Below are positions 21,579-33,527 of a stretch of DNA of 64,000 nucleotides, piece after piece (position 1 is the first letter of the stretch; each line of letters opens with the position of its first letter). The DNA lies in assembly GCA_029378245.1 (NCBI GenBank), contig JARKIF010000011.1, positions 1,054,001-1,118,000 on the forward strand, written 5' to 3'. Made by a program: the position numbers and the translations under genes. Below the pieces are notes generated by a model, which was not told the origin of the DNA, made no database searches, and was given only the letters and a program-made list of their open reading frames with translations. Source of the DNA: Roridomyces roridus (taxonomy: Eukaryota > Basidiomycota > Agaricomycetes > Agaricales > Mycenaceae).

Positions 21579-24412
21579 ATGCCACCTAAACGAAACATCC
21601 ACGAGGCCCAGATCGATTTCGACGACTCGGATGCCGACTCGGATGACGAAGACCATATTCCCTCCAAGGGCCGAATGCTCCAAGAATCGGTGGAGCTGCG
21701 CCTTGGCGGCACTGTACGCCACCGCTCGACGTTCATCCCTGTGCTCCAGTCTCCACAAAAGAGACACACCAACTCATATGGCCTGCTCGACCCCAGCGAA
21801 TCGGGTTCCTTTCAAAATGGCGGAAACAACAGCTTCGAGGCAGAGATGCTGGGTGCAGAGTCCGCCTCGGAGTCTGGGGAGGAAGAGGAGCCACGGGCAT
21901 TGCGCGATTCAGTGCGTGTCCTTCCTCTTTTTTTCACCCGACTTTCTTAATTGCTGTAGGATGATCCCCTGCGCCAATGGACCCAGCATTCCAGGGATGA
22001 CTTTCTGGACCTGCTGCTGGAGCTTGAGGGCCGGGGCATACACCAGTCGCGCTCGGTTTGCGCAGCATGTTACCTCAAGCCGTCTGCATATCACTGTGAC
22101 AGCTGTGTCGGAGGCGGCGAGCTCTTATGCAAGGAATGCATCGTGAAAGAGCACGGGAAGAGTCCCCTCCACATCGTTAAGGTACACGACATCTTTTGCT
22201 GTTGAATTTGACGGTGCTAACAATCTGCGCAGTTCTGGAATGGCGAGTTCTTCGAGACAAAAACCCTCAAAGAACTTGGGCTTCGGATACAGCTTGGTCA
22301 CTGGGCAAGCCGCGAGGATCGGTGCTTCTTGCCGGACCGGGCGGCGGGGGACTCGTTCGTCATCCTCGGCGAGGGTAGGGTGCACTCTGTAGCCCTTGAC
22401 TTCTGTGGATGCGGCAAGGGGGGATTGCAAACAACCCAACTAATGCGTGCTGGCTTGTACCCTGCCACCGTTGTCGATCCCAGGACCGCAGCTACGTTCG
22501 CCGAGCTCGACCGCTTTGAGCTCCTGAACTACGAGTCCAAATGCTCAGTGTGGGATTATTATCAAAGCCTCGCAAGACGTACGGACAACAGCGGGGTGCG
22601 CAAAACACCGGTATGTCTGTTCATCTGCATTGCGCACATCCAGCTCATCAATAAAGTAGCGCCGATACTATTCCTTCCTGCGAATGACGCGGGAATGGAT
22701 ACACCTTCATATGCTGAAGCGTGCGGGGCGTGGTCACGATCCCGGCGGTTTATCGGCCACGGCACCTGGCGAATGTGCGCTGCTGTGCCCTGCGTGTCCC
22801 CACCCCGGCAAGAATCTGGTCGAAGATTGGAAGAGCTATCCGGAGGAGAAGCAGTGGGTTTTCTCTTTAATTGACACATCTCCGGCGGTCAGCTTACTGT
22901 CGTCAGGTTTCTTTTTGCACTGTTTCTTGCCATGGATGCAAACTTCCGGCTGAAGCGAAAGGACGTCTCAACGGAGCGAAAGGATCCTGGCTTGGGGGAT
23001 GGCTGGTCTTTCTACTGTGAGGTAGAGAAGTACATGACCCACGTCGCGAAGCATTGGGATGTGCCTCAAGAGGTGCGTGCATAGACCATCCCGCGTTCTT
23101 CTCATTCAAATCTACTTCTCAGCGCAGCACATGTGTCTCCCATGATGCGGTGGACAAGCCCGACCGCGAAGCGCGCGGAACTGCGTCTTCAGGCATTGGG
23201 GCGGTGGACTGTGCTCGCCATAACATGAGACGACCTTTGGCGGTGGGAGATCTTCAATTCGGGGAGCGGTAAGTCCATGCAATTCACTACAGCGGATAAC
23301 ATCTCATTTGATTCTAGGTACATAAATATGGACTACATGTTCTTCCGTAGTGTCGCTGGAACGGACCTAATTCGCCTCGTGGTCTCCTACGACATTGCGT
23401 GCCAATGGCACATCAATATATGGACCCGACTATCCACATACGACACGGAGATCCAGATGGACCACGGCTCAATCCAGTATATCAGCTTCCTCGTTCCCAA
23501 ATTCCATCTTCCAGCACACATCGAGGCGTGTAACCTGCTCTTCTCCTTCAACCTCACCCCGTGGGTCGGGCAGACTGATGGAGAAGCCCCGGAGCGAAAC
23601 TGGGCCAACACAAACAAGATCGAGGCTATGGATGAGCTCATCCGCCGGAGCGCAGCACGATACCGCGCTGCCCGCCGTGCGCTTGTCTCGCTTGGGAAGT
23701 CTCTGGGAGAAGGGGAATGGGAGATCACACTGCGAGAGCTCAAAGACGAAGATCTGCGCGCCCGGCCAGTCTCGACTTTTGGAGACCCTACAAGACAGAG
23801 GCACGGGGGAGCGACGGCGTCGTCCCAGTCGGAGCAACGGAGCAAGAAGCAGAGGACGCAGCCGATGTCCTGGATCTGGCTGGTGCAGAAGAAGTCGGAG
23901 AAGGGAGAGTTGCAGGCAATGAACGAAGGTACGTACGCCCGCAATTCTACCGCGAATTTGCTCTGACGTGCTCATCAGCACTGCGCATTGAGTGGGCAAA
24001 GACCCGCGCTCGTTCCATGCGGTGGTCGGAGGAGGTCGATTTGTTGGAGGAGGAGATGGCGCGGGTCAAGCGCTTTCTGGAGTGGAGATCGGATTGGTGG
24101 CGGAGCCAGGTAGGGCGGCGTGAGCGCACAAACGTCCATGGCAATGAGGAGCGGCAAGTAGCGTGGAGGGAAGGTGTCAATGCATATGCAATGAGGCAGT
24201 CGGCGCTCCTCCGCTTGCTTGGCAGCTCCTTTTCATTGAAGTGGGCGGGGCTTCCGGCGTTGATTGAAGCGGGGCGTACTGGGGAGCTAGCAGGTGATGC
24301 ATCGGAGGAGTGGGAGGATATCGAGGATGGCGGAGCGGATGATGGTGACATTGATGAGCCGGTACCGCAGGCGGCGGCTCGCCCCATTGTTAGTTCTCAT
24401 ATTGATGTCTAG
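21579..24412 (+). CDS. KDZ transposase with CxC2-type cysteine cluster
   Basis: Starts MPPKRNIHEAQIDFDDSD. Exons 21579-21911, 21960-22181 and from 22233 carry the CxC2 zinc cluster: CAACYLKPSAYHCDSCVGGG, then CKECIVKEHGKSPLHIVK and DFCGCGKG. The RNase H-fold core follows, with candidate acidic residues in LAMDANFRLKRK, in VVSYDIACQWHIN and in QTDGEAPERNW. Also present is GDLQFGERYINMDYMFF. The last exon, from about 23990, has a helical C-terminus (ALRIEWAKTRARSMRW). The exon join near 22855-22910 is ambiguous: a GC-AG reading keeps EEKFLFALFLAMD in frame. The stretch between PERNW and the C-terminal exon is only about 100 aa, shorter than in relatives I know, so an internal deletion is possible. 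Activity: cut-and-paste transposition, inferred. Confidence 0.85.
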
Positions 24413-24629
24413 GATGGCCCATGCATCCATTTTGTGTACATTTTTTTTTCGCGATTTATTCGATTTTTCTACTGCTACAAGCTGGTCATCGTTGATGGCA
24501 GCGACAAACGAGGGCTGGACATCGACCGTGATGTGGAGTATCTTAGGTAATCAATATCCAAAATGGGATGCTCCCTGCTCGCTGCATACCCCGGCGACGA
24601 CGATATGCTGCTCACTGTGGGTAAGCCAT

Positions 24630-24738
24630 ATTTGGGTGGCACCGGACGACCAAGCGTGATATATCACGGACCTTGGCCAAATGATCGGGAATGATACATC
24701 ACGGTAGACTGGGTCGGCGACCAACAGTGATGTATCAG
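24630..24738 (-). repeat. Right terminal inverted repeat of KDZ element
   Basis: Reverse complement aligns with 10414-10522 over about 110 bp with scattered mismatches and small indels. It carries three tgat(a/g)(c/t)atca-type motifs like the left end. Confidence 0.8.
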
Positions 24739-24744
24739 TGCCCC

Positions 24745-25028
24745 AGGTACTGGTGCTCTACTCTCATCTCCGCCGGCCGATCGCAAGTTAAGGCATTCGA
24801 CGCGAGACATTCGGACGCCGGGCACTTTCGGAAGTTATCTTTTCTGTCAATCGTGTCTAGTAGCAGTGAGCACTGGCACGCCCTCGGCATGACCCTTGAT
24901 TCTTGAATTAGAGTAGGTCGAAGGCGGCTGTCGAGCCATGCCGATGCGGTAATTTTTCATTCTTATAATGGTCGATGGTCGGACGGAAGGCATACATTCA
25001 TGGTCGTAAATCATAAATCATACTAATG
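24745..25028. other. Flank right of KDZ element
   Basis: No gene seen. The last ~70 bp are the 3' flank of the MYND gene and match the flank of its pseudogene copy at 36560-36624. Confidence 0.4.
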
Positions 25029-26974
25029 CTATGAGTCATTGAGACTCTTGACCTCCCAAAAATTCTCTCCAACAGCCCTGAGCCACATCTCACGAACCTC
25101 GGAGCCATCCTTCCTCGTGCACACAATAGACGTGCTCCCATGCGAACGGTACCAATCCGCGATGGGTCGAAATCGCTCGCTGATGGCATCGTCAAAGGTT
25201 CGGACGCTAAACACCTCGGGCACGCGGGTCAAGTCTACACACGGCACGAGCTCGTTGCGGGGCGTGTCGGGAAACTCGCGCTCTGCGATCGTGTGGAAAG
25301 TCGCAGAGTTGAGATGGACGATCGTCTGGGCGAGGCTTTGAATGTTCGACTGGTCCCGTTGTTCTCGACGTCCTGGAATCATAGTGTTAACGGCGGCAAT
25401 GATGAGTGACAACCTACGCACCTAACCGACTATCCACTTTGATCAACTCGCACACGGATCGGTGGCCCGCCTTCCAGTCGGCTTTCTGGCATTCCGGAGA
25501 GCAGTAATAGACGACTTGGCAGCCGCGGCAGATCTTGAAAGTGTGCTCTGTATCGAGGCGCCGACACTACCCATCGTGTTAGGTTCAAGTTAGGATGAAT
25601 CTATTAGTCACGCACCTCGATATTGTCGCACCTAGTCCCCTCATCGTCAGTACCGGTGGGAGCCAAAGCATACACTCGCTCAGCCAATACAGACCAAAAC
25701 GGGGTCACAGTCGTCTCCGTCGACAGCAGCGCAAGGAGCTTCTCTTGCTCCCGATCTCTGAAGAAGGGCACGACAGCGTCAAAGAAAGATTGATACACGG
25801 CATACGGCGGGAGCACGTCGCAGACAATCGCCAGCGCCATATCCACAGTGTCCTTGGGCAGCCGCGGGAACGCTGGACTACAATCGAGCAAGGCTTGTAG
25901 AAGGCCCATCTTCATCACGCGCACGACGCCGGCGTATCCGTCTTTTTGCAGATATAAGGAGAAGAAGGAGATGCACGTCGTCAGAGTATTGCCCTGGTAC
26001 TCTGTTGGATTGGGGGGAATAGTGCGAGATACTGCCACGATGGCGCGAGTCACACAGGCAATGCCGCCGGCGTCAAAAAACCCTCGTTGAAGAGGATGCA
26101 TGTCGGGCCCGCAGAGCAGCATAATGAGCTCGAGATACAATGCAACCGCAGTGAGTGTCGCCACACTGTCGTCGAGCCGTTTGGTCGCCTTGCCTAGGCG
26201 CCGCAAAATCAGTCGGACGAGAAAATCAGTGTCCCCATCGACGACACTGAGCATCTTATCGTGGACATCCACCCTTCCCTGCAGCTGGGTTGTACGATAT
26301 TTGAGACAATCGTTGAGAGGAACTGTCGTGCAGATGGTTGCATTTTCGAGGTTGATTTTGCCTTCGAACCCCCAGATCCACACTTTTGCGGCGAGCTCGA
26401 TGGACCCAGGAGTGTCCACCATAGTGGGTTGGAACGCCGGGAAGCGCGAGAAGGCAAATAAGAGCCCGGCGATGGAGGCAATGAACACAAGCTGCTGAGA
26501 GTTAACTTTTTGGCGGGCCAAATTGGCTTGCCACGGGAGAGTTGCCACGGTGGAAATCGTAGTTGTAGTGAGACCACTTGACGATTCCGGGCCAGCCAGC
26601 GAGGAGGGCCCGAGCCTGCATGTCGTATTTCGGATCGTCGAAGAAGCTGGCCATCCCGCTGAGCGCGATCAACGAGAAGTGCGCGAATAGGGCATCTTCA
26701 CGCCACTCGCGCGTCGAGGACGGGGCGAGTTCTTCACGAAGATGGAACAGGAACATTTCGATGATCCCCAGTTCCATGATTCGAGGAACATGTGCCCACA
26801 CCTTCACAAGATCCTGCAACGCAGAGAGACCTCGAGGATTTTGGTGGCGCGCCACTGAAATGCACTGTGGTGGCAAATCAGACACAATATGATGAGAACA
26901 ACAAAAGACCTTACCCTCATTGGTGTGGCGCTCACTCTGCGCAGAACGTCTGGGTACTGCGTGTTCTGTGCCAT
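25029..26974 (-). CDS. MYND zinc-finger protein
   Basis: Starts at 26974 (MAQNTQYPDVLRRVSATPMR). A GT-AG intron leads to the exon CISVARHQNPRGLSALQDL, which covers about 26570-26865; introns near 26565-26510, 25610, 25570 and 25430 follow, with stop at 25029. The central 300 aa are helical and repeat-like. The MYND finger is CDNIE + CRRLDTEHTFKICRGC, then CSPECQKADWKAGHRSVC, with all zinc ligands in place (C, C, C-x2-C, C-x3-C, H-x3-C). A ~110-aa C-terminal region begins after VDSRLG. MYND fingers bind proline-rich partners; many agaric genes of this plan exist and their roles are unknown. A truncated copy lies at 36602-37905. Confidence 0.8.
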
Positions 26975-28243
26975 CGAAGAGAGAAGGGGTATGGAGAGTG
27001 GAAAGGGTAGCGCAATATTGGCTCGTCTCGTTGGTTATATGTGCCTGTCGGAAAAATCAAAATTGGCTTGGACTGTCAGCTGGAGACCTGTTCCAAGCCG
27101 TTTCAAGGTCGTAATCCTAACCGTGGCTTGCTACGCACAGGTCAGAATGTTGCAACCACTCTTAAACAAACAGCATTGTTACAAACACTTTCAAGCACCC
27201 GTGTCAAAGGCCATCAAAAACAAGGAATCTCATGCCTGAATCTGCCGGGGACGGATCACTGCGATGAGTGATTGGGTATCAGCTTTGATAAGTTCCTCTT
27301 CCCCTGGTCAATTTGACTCCACCACTCCAGCAATTTACGGTAAAGCTACGTCACACATGTATGTATGTGTGTAAAAACTCCACAGGTCATGACCTGAGTT
27401 TTGTAGCTTGTTCGAGCTACCGGTTGCGGTCCAATGCGTGAAAAGCAGCTGATTGTCGAGCGTAAAAAGTCGAACCACCTTGGATGATCATATCAACATG
27501 ATGGCTTACCTCGGAGCTGTTGATTGGGCTGATCCCGGGTTTGATCAGCCTGGCCTGCAACTGCTTGGAACTCGGGACAAACCTTCAGAGTGGTTGGAGC
27601 CCTTATTCTCCCTTCCAGTGGCTTGGGACACGTTGGAAGCCTCTATGCCGAGGCTTTGAACATCTTGGAAGTGGTCTGAAGGCCACATTCCAGTCCAATC
27701 CGTTGCAAGTCAAACCACTTTTTTCCGACACCGCAAGAGTGGGTCCAAGCGCGACCCAAGCGTCGGCCTTGGACCGTAGCATGGACAATGAATGCTTCGT
27801 AGCAGGACACTTTGACCAAGAGAGCTGTCGGAGCATGGTCAAAGCGAGAAATGGAACAAGCACTGTCCGAACATACCGGGGAGGTTTCCAGTAGTCACGA
27901 TCGCTTACGAATTCAAAAAAGAAAAAGATCGATCCGAGACGGATGTTGCCTCGAGGGATGGAACCGCCGATGGCATGTCTCACATGAATGGACGGCACAC
28001 ACCAAGAAGACACAAAGGTACTAAAGTACTGCAAGTTCCACAAATGACAGGGATCGGATATCATTGGGCAAGAGGCGACGAATTCGAAGATAAATTGACG
28101 ATCCCACGCCTGGAGAGGCCAGCGTCCTGCGCGATAGAGGGTAGATGGAGCCGATGGAGGAAGACGCACCTCCCAGCTCTGCGACAAATTCCAAGCGCAC
28201 CAAATCCAGCCCTCCTTCGTTGAGAGATCTTGGGAAGGGAAGT
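26975..28243. other. Intergenic; possible minus-strand ORF interrupted by the hAT element
   Basis: A minus-strand frame at 27603-28187, MSQSWEVRLPPSAPS..., stays open to the hAT target site. After removing the hAT element and one 8-bp repeat it continues on the other side (to about 35110), giving some 260 open codons. No motif is recognised and chance is possible. No other gene is seen in this stretch. Confidence 0.3.
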
Positions 28244-28251
28244 GGCGGACC

Positions 28252-28380
28252 TAGTGATGTTCAGGGCCGGGCCGGGCTTGGCAGGGCTTGGGCTCGATAT
28301 TTTCCAAGCCCGAGCCCGAGCCCGCCCAAGCCCGAGCCCGAGCCCAGGGCCCGGGTCCAAGCCCGGGCTTGTAGAGCAAA
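28252..28380 (+). repeat. hAT left terminal inverted repeat and GC-rich subterminal arrays
   Basis: Begins tagtgatgttcagggc and then carries many cgggc/gagccc units able to pair with one another. It pairs with 34840-34986. Confidence 0.8.
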
Positions 28381-28429
28381 AACTGTGAAATGTGCGAGAA
28401 AGTGGATTGAATCAGGTACCACATGCGAG

Positions 28430-31400
28430 CTATACATCTACCAGTGAAAATTCGTAGTTATCGGGGTCGTCATCCACGAGAATATCCCAACTGCTTGGCT
28501 GCGCGGGTGCACTCTTATCCAACTCGTCTTCCCTCTCCTCCACCTCCGGTTCAAACACTACTGGGTCGCGAAATAGAAGATTACGAACAATGAAACACTT
28601 CAAGCATTGCAAGGCCTCGACAACGTCGGCTTTGAGGCGATTACGACGCTTGCTGATGGTGATTCCCGCCGAGGAGAATGCTCTCTCGGAGGAAACAGAA
28701 GACGACATGATCGCCAAGTAGTCTCTCGCGAGGGACCCCCAAACGGGATAGCGTTCATAATTGCGCTACACAAAATCGATCAGACGCCATGGAAACGATG
28801 TAGGAAGAAGACTTACACCCCACCACTCGATCGCAGACACACCTTGGGCAACAAATTCCCGGCCTTGCAGATATTCGTTAAACTCGTCGAGCCACGGGCG
28901 GTCGGGATCAACGTGTGAAGCGGAGAGGCCGGTCATCTCGTCGTCCTCAGGTGGCGTAGACGCGCGACGTCGATTATTCGTGAGAGGTTTCTGAGCCGAA
29001 GTACTCGGTGCCGAGAGTGCAACAGCAGACTGAATTTGAAGATATCGCTCCTTGAACTGCGCACGTCTCAAACTAGAACCGATTGTCAACCAGTTGGGAC
29101 TCACAATCTTTTCAAGCGCATCCTTGGTCGACAAAACTAGGTTTTTAGGCCAATGTTTATTGAAGTAGGCGAGCTTCCTGCGAGGATCAAGAACTAAAAA
29201 ATGTGTGCATAGGTCAGCACAGTTAATGTTCAAGCCTGAATGTACTCACCCATAGCGAGAGCGTACGAGTGTGTATTGTCAGTTTTTTGATAGTATTCGT
29301 CGACCTTTGCCAGTGCAGCTTCGATTGCGTCCTTGAACGGTAAGTATTTATCATCGGACAACTTCGAAGTCCATTTGGAGTGAAGCTTCTGGAGTGCTGG
29401 AATGGCGAGATGGAGAGTCGAGCGTAGGTCTGAGGAAAACTGCTGCTGTGAACTTTGCGCGGCCTAAGTGGCCGTTAGATAAATGCGAGCAAAAGATTAG
29501 TGGAGACAATACCTGCAAGACGTGGAGAAAAAGGTCCACACGTTCCCACTCGTCAACTGTAAGTTGCAGGTTCTCTAGTTTCTCGCGTTTCTCCCGATCA
29601 CGCTCAAGCGCCGCTATCTCAGAAACAAACTGGTCCACAGCCTGTGTGCGAGCATCAGGAAACACCTCCCCAGGTATTTTTGGCACATTTTGCCAAAATT
29701 TGCCAAAAATATTGAGAATAGCTGAATATCCGAAGAATGAGCAAGAATATGTTAGTCCCAACAAAAATACCAAAACTTTTGGCACTTTTGGAGTGGATAT
29801 TGGCATTGGTTGAACCTTGCCAACAGAGCAGAAATGAAGAATGAAGCAGAGGGGGAACATTGCATCTCAGTGGGAGCAAAACATTCACCATCAGCTCTGC
29901 CCACTGATTGTTGATCAGGAACAGTCAGGCACAGCTGATAATCAATGACTGACAGGAACTTACAGAAGTGATTGGGATCTCAGTAGATAAGGCTATTTTA
30001 TTTAAATGACAAGGGATAATTAAATGATGTTTCAAAGGGGAGTCGAACGAGGGACCTCCTGTAAAAGGTACAGACAACACAAAGGGGGAAGCTTACTACT
30101 ACACTACAATAGAGACATGAGTCTGGCAATCTTAGCTCCCATGATGTGACCCCATGAGTCCAACAGTATTATGCACCAACAGAAGAGCACTCAGGGATGG
30201 GCTTAGTGAGAGATGAAAGCCAATCAAGGGCAGATGTGCCTCCACTTCACAGTCCAAAGAGACTGATCTTGTTTGAGGTGCACCACAGACTCTATACCAG
30301 AAGACTGAGGTGAGTTGGTGACCTGGAATACAAGACTTCCTGGCTGTGGATGGATGACTAGAAAGTTTGGCAAATTTGCTGAAACATACCTCAAAATATC
30401 TGGCCCACCAAAAAAAGTTTGGCCAGTTTGCTGAGAAATACCTCGAAATTTCTGGCTCCCCAAAAAAAGTTGTGATATTTTTGCAAAGCTTTCAGAAATT
30501 TTGGTGGACAAGCTCTGGTCAGTTGGAATTGGTACTTTATACAGGTGTACAGCAGCTACCTTTAATGTACTGCATTTTGATCAGGTTCCCAATGTCATAC
30601 TGATGAAAAGCAAAATCTCCATTTTGGAAACTTTGTCAACATTGGGCAAAAGTTTCGAGAATGACTGCAAAATATTTGAGCTGCGAGATATTTTTGAAAG
30701 ATTTGCGATAAAATATCCAGGGAGGTTTTTCCTGATGAGAGCATCAGCACCGCAAGACCGATACAATGATTTTGCTCACCTCCTTGAGATCATAACCGCG
30801 ATCCAGCATTCCGAAGGTGGACGACCACCGGACCTTCATGTCAAGGATCAATTGTTTGGCGTCTTTCGTCTTGCCTTCCTCGTCCACGTCGCCGCCGTCG
30901 CGCAGCTGGATTTGCCGAAAGAGCTCCTTGCGCTGCGCTGATGACCGTTCCTGTGCAGGATTACATTAGTGATTACCCTGTAGCAACTTGTCAGGTGTAC
31001 ATACCTTGACTGCAATTGCGCGGAGGAGGCCAACTTCATCCCTAACGATGGCATCCGTGTCCGGAATGTGGGCGTGAGGCTCGTGCGGATTGTAGTGGGC
31101 GGATTTGCTGTAGGTGGATATCAATTTCTGTGTCGCGATGTTGATAACGTGGGCAAGACAGCTGTAGAGGCATCAGACAAGGGCGGGTGCCCAGGTAGGA
31201 ACACGCACTTGATTCTACGTTCAACCGGATCCCATTTGACCTTGGCCACTCGAAGCATCCGGTTGGCAAACTCCTTGAGCATCGTGCCATTGTTACTGGC
31301 GTTGTCGCACGTTACATATCCGACCTATAAACACATGGTATCAATGCAAAACAAATGGTAAGATATCGACAGACGTACGCGGGAGGCAATATCCAGGCGC

Positions 31401-33502
31401 GCTACAATTTGGAACAAGGCTTGTCCGAGACGTATACCGTGATGGGCGTTGTTCATACGGGTGAAGCCAAGCAGAGCCTCACGCAGAACCCACTGACCCG
31501 GCGAGGACTCCTCGATCCAGTGTCCAGTTACTGCGTAATAACCGTCCGTGTTGCTGGCTTGCCACGCATCGCAAGTGATGTGGATCATGCCGCGGACGGC
31601 GTCACTCTGCACTCACAAAATCAGTATTTTGTTACCGAACATTGGAGTAAAAACTAACGTGGAGGCGGATTTTAAGTTTGTTTATCTGATCGTGGAAGTG
31701 GCGAATGATAGCAGCGCGTGTCTGAGCACGATTCGGAAAAGTGACACCCTGAGTTGCACGTGCAGCGATATTGACCATCTCTTGAAACTTTGGATGAGTG
31801 AGCGCGTCGATCGGCTGACGTACAACGGTGTTAACCGGGCAAAAGAGGAAGAGAAAAGGAACCGCTCACTTGGTCAGTGGCAACAAGCCAGTCAATCGCT
31901 GCATCGTGAAAGAGCTGATCGGTGTACGGGGCAAGTCGAGCAGGTTTCTCGCGCAAGTGGGGATCAAGTGTTTGCTGTTCGAGTACCTTCTTCTTGAGGG
32001 CGGCTGCTTGCTCTGCCTCAAGCCGCGCCTTCGCGTCATCTGGGAGTTTTGACAGGAACCCGGTGCTCTTGCACCACGCCTGATATTGAGGCTGGGGAAG
32101 ACGTAAACTATTAAGCGACCATACAAAAGTCGTCTGTATTTCACTCGCCTTGTGGTGGGCCTCGTAGTGACGTCGGTGTGTGGTTACATCGGCTGTCATC
32201 GTCTTCCGTGGACTGCCATTTTTCAAGCTAACTATACAGTCATCGACGTGGAAAAAAAAACGCACCTGCAAAGCGAACATATTCTCTTCGGTTTACCTCC
32301 CTCAAGGAAGGCCTTGCCTGAGAAGTGGACAACATCTGCTGTCCGCTCCGGTGTCTTCTCCGGCACCACAATCGGCTGGACATGAATATCGGAGAGCATA
32401 CCATCGGCCCCGACCTTGTCGACCGGCGGAGGGTGCGTCTTGGCAGGCTGACGTGCTGAAAATACTGATCAGTTGCACGACGACTGCCGCAAGCCGATGG
32501 ACTCACCATGTTTCTTTTGTTTTTCCTTCTTCTTCCCTTTCTCTGGTTTCGCGTGGTCGGCTTGGTCCGACTCGGCGCCGGAATCGTCCACGTTGACTGA
32601 TGATAAGTGGACCTATGACACAACAGTGAAGCCTTGCAACGTACTGATCGCAGCGTCGCCCGGGGATGGTTCAAAGTCAGGGTCACCTTCGGCAGCTAAA
32701 GAAAAGGACAATGAGAGAACAGCAGTACAGCCAGAAATGGAACGTAACTGGTCCGTGAGCGCTTGCTGTTTGGGACATCCTCGGCTTGGTCTCCGTCTGC
32801 GGGAGACTTGCGTTTGGGTAGTGATGTAGTGCCGCCCGTGCCGCTTTGGGAACAAGTTAGCTAAAAATCAACTTGAAAAGAACGCCACATACCACAAAAA
32901 CTCCAACTCGGTGACTACCCGCTCCAGTTTCGGATGCACGAGAACACTCTGGAGCTCCGCCCATGGAACGGACTCCAAGTACGCCACGACTGCAGTCATC
33001 CCAAACTTGCCGGTAGCAACATGCTTGAGCCGCCCATTCTCGTCCCGGAGATCTTCACCAAAAATGACATCCATACGCCGATTGAACGTGGACGCAGCGT
33101 CATTGTCCGGGCCATCGAGGTTGAGTGACCGGTGGATGTGGCCGTCACGAAGGGCGACAGGCGTGGAGCTCGGAAGTTTACGAGTCAACAGTTTGATTCG
33201 TGCGACAAGAGCCTCCAAGGCGGCGACTATCGTAAGATGAGTATTGGTTAGCAGAGAATTCGGCCGGGCTCACTCTCTGTCTCGCCGTTATTGGGATCAC
33301 TGAGAGCGGCGGCCTGTCTGCGATGGCGAGGGCCATCAATGATATTGTTTGGGTCAACCTCAGACCGCCCTGGGCCGAAAAAAAAGGTCAAGATAGAACC
33401 ACCGGGCAATGAACGAAGCGTACCACCGCTCGCCCCTTCTGTAAAAAAATTAGTGATCACGTCCAAAGAGAAATGAGAGGGGGAAAGACATACCTGCGCC
33501 AC
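28430..33502 (-). CDS. hAT transposase (many introns)
   Basis: Stop at 28430-28432. Read from the N-terminal side: a Lys-rich variable region (32.5-33.2 kb), a BED-like H-x-x-x-H segment near 32.2 kb, and catalytic-region exons with GMIHITCDAWQASNTDGYYAV (about 31590) and VGYVTCDNASNN (about 31320). Next come KVRWSSTFGMLDRGYDLKE (about 30780) and VDEWERVDLFLHVLQ (29520-29565). The last exon (28430-28740) has the dimerisation motif SSERAFSSAGITISKRRNRL. The DAW and CDNASNN blocks are hAT hallmarks. Introns are about 50 nt except the one holding the 1.08-kb insertion. I saw no stop in the catalytic exons. The 5' end is uncertain; coding sequence may begin between 33.2 and 33.7 kb or be shared with the next entry. 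Confidence 0.8.
29655..30735. mobile_element. 1.08-kb non-autonomous element nested in a hAT transposase intron
   Basis: Inverted ends start TCAGGAAAnACCTCCC and the near-identical 8-bp flanks are TGCGAGCA and TGAGAGCA (29647-29654, 30736-30743). The interior is AT-rich with tttggc/gccaaa arrays near both ends, has no coding capacity, and holds a tRNA-like unit at 30033-30118. Removing it restores an ordinary intron of about 50 nt (gtgagc...cacacag) between the ...GYDLKE and AVDQFVSE... exons. Confidence 0.8.
30033..30118 (-). repeat. tRNA-derived SINE-like unit
   Basis: The minus strand has an A-box-like tgtagtgtagtagtaagc and a B-box-like cgttcgactcc about 55 nt apart. The head resembles the plus-strand unit at 52353 (ctgtagtgtagcagtaagc ... 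ggggttcaattc). Confidence 0.5.
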
Positions 33503-33527
33503 CAGGGAGTGAAAACCTTACGTAGAT

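Larger units (their letters stand above)
10414..24738 (+). mobile_element. KDZ (Kyakuja-Dileera-Zisupton) DNA transposon with TET/JBP cargo
   Basis: About 14.3 kb bounded by long imperfect inverted repeats (10414-10522 and 24630-24738). Inside lie a KDZ transposase with an N-terminal CxC2-type cysteine cluster (21579-24412) and a TET/JBP-family dioxygenase (18136-19809). There are five further genes at 11732-14724, 14957-15645, 16194-16932, 19906-20332 and 20490-21020. Co-occurrence of KDZ transposases with TET/JBP genes in basidiomycetes is published knowledge (Iyer and colleagues); the terminal repeats here make it one physical unit. I could not find a convincing target-site duplication, so the exact ends may be off by several bases. 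Confidence 0.85.

Noticed and set aside
10400..24752. Target-site duplication for the KDZ element
   Set aside because: I compared 8-bp windows at several possible ends (after ggggttctgat, ctgatgtat and gtgatgtat) and none match between the two sides.
28270..28370. CRISPR-like array of gagcccgagccc units
   Set aside because: Irregular GC-rich units without spacers; it is the subterminal region of the hAT element, mirrored at the other end.
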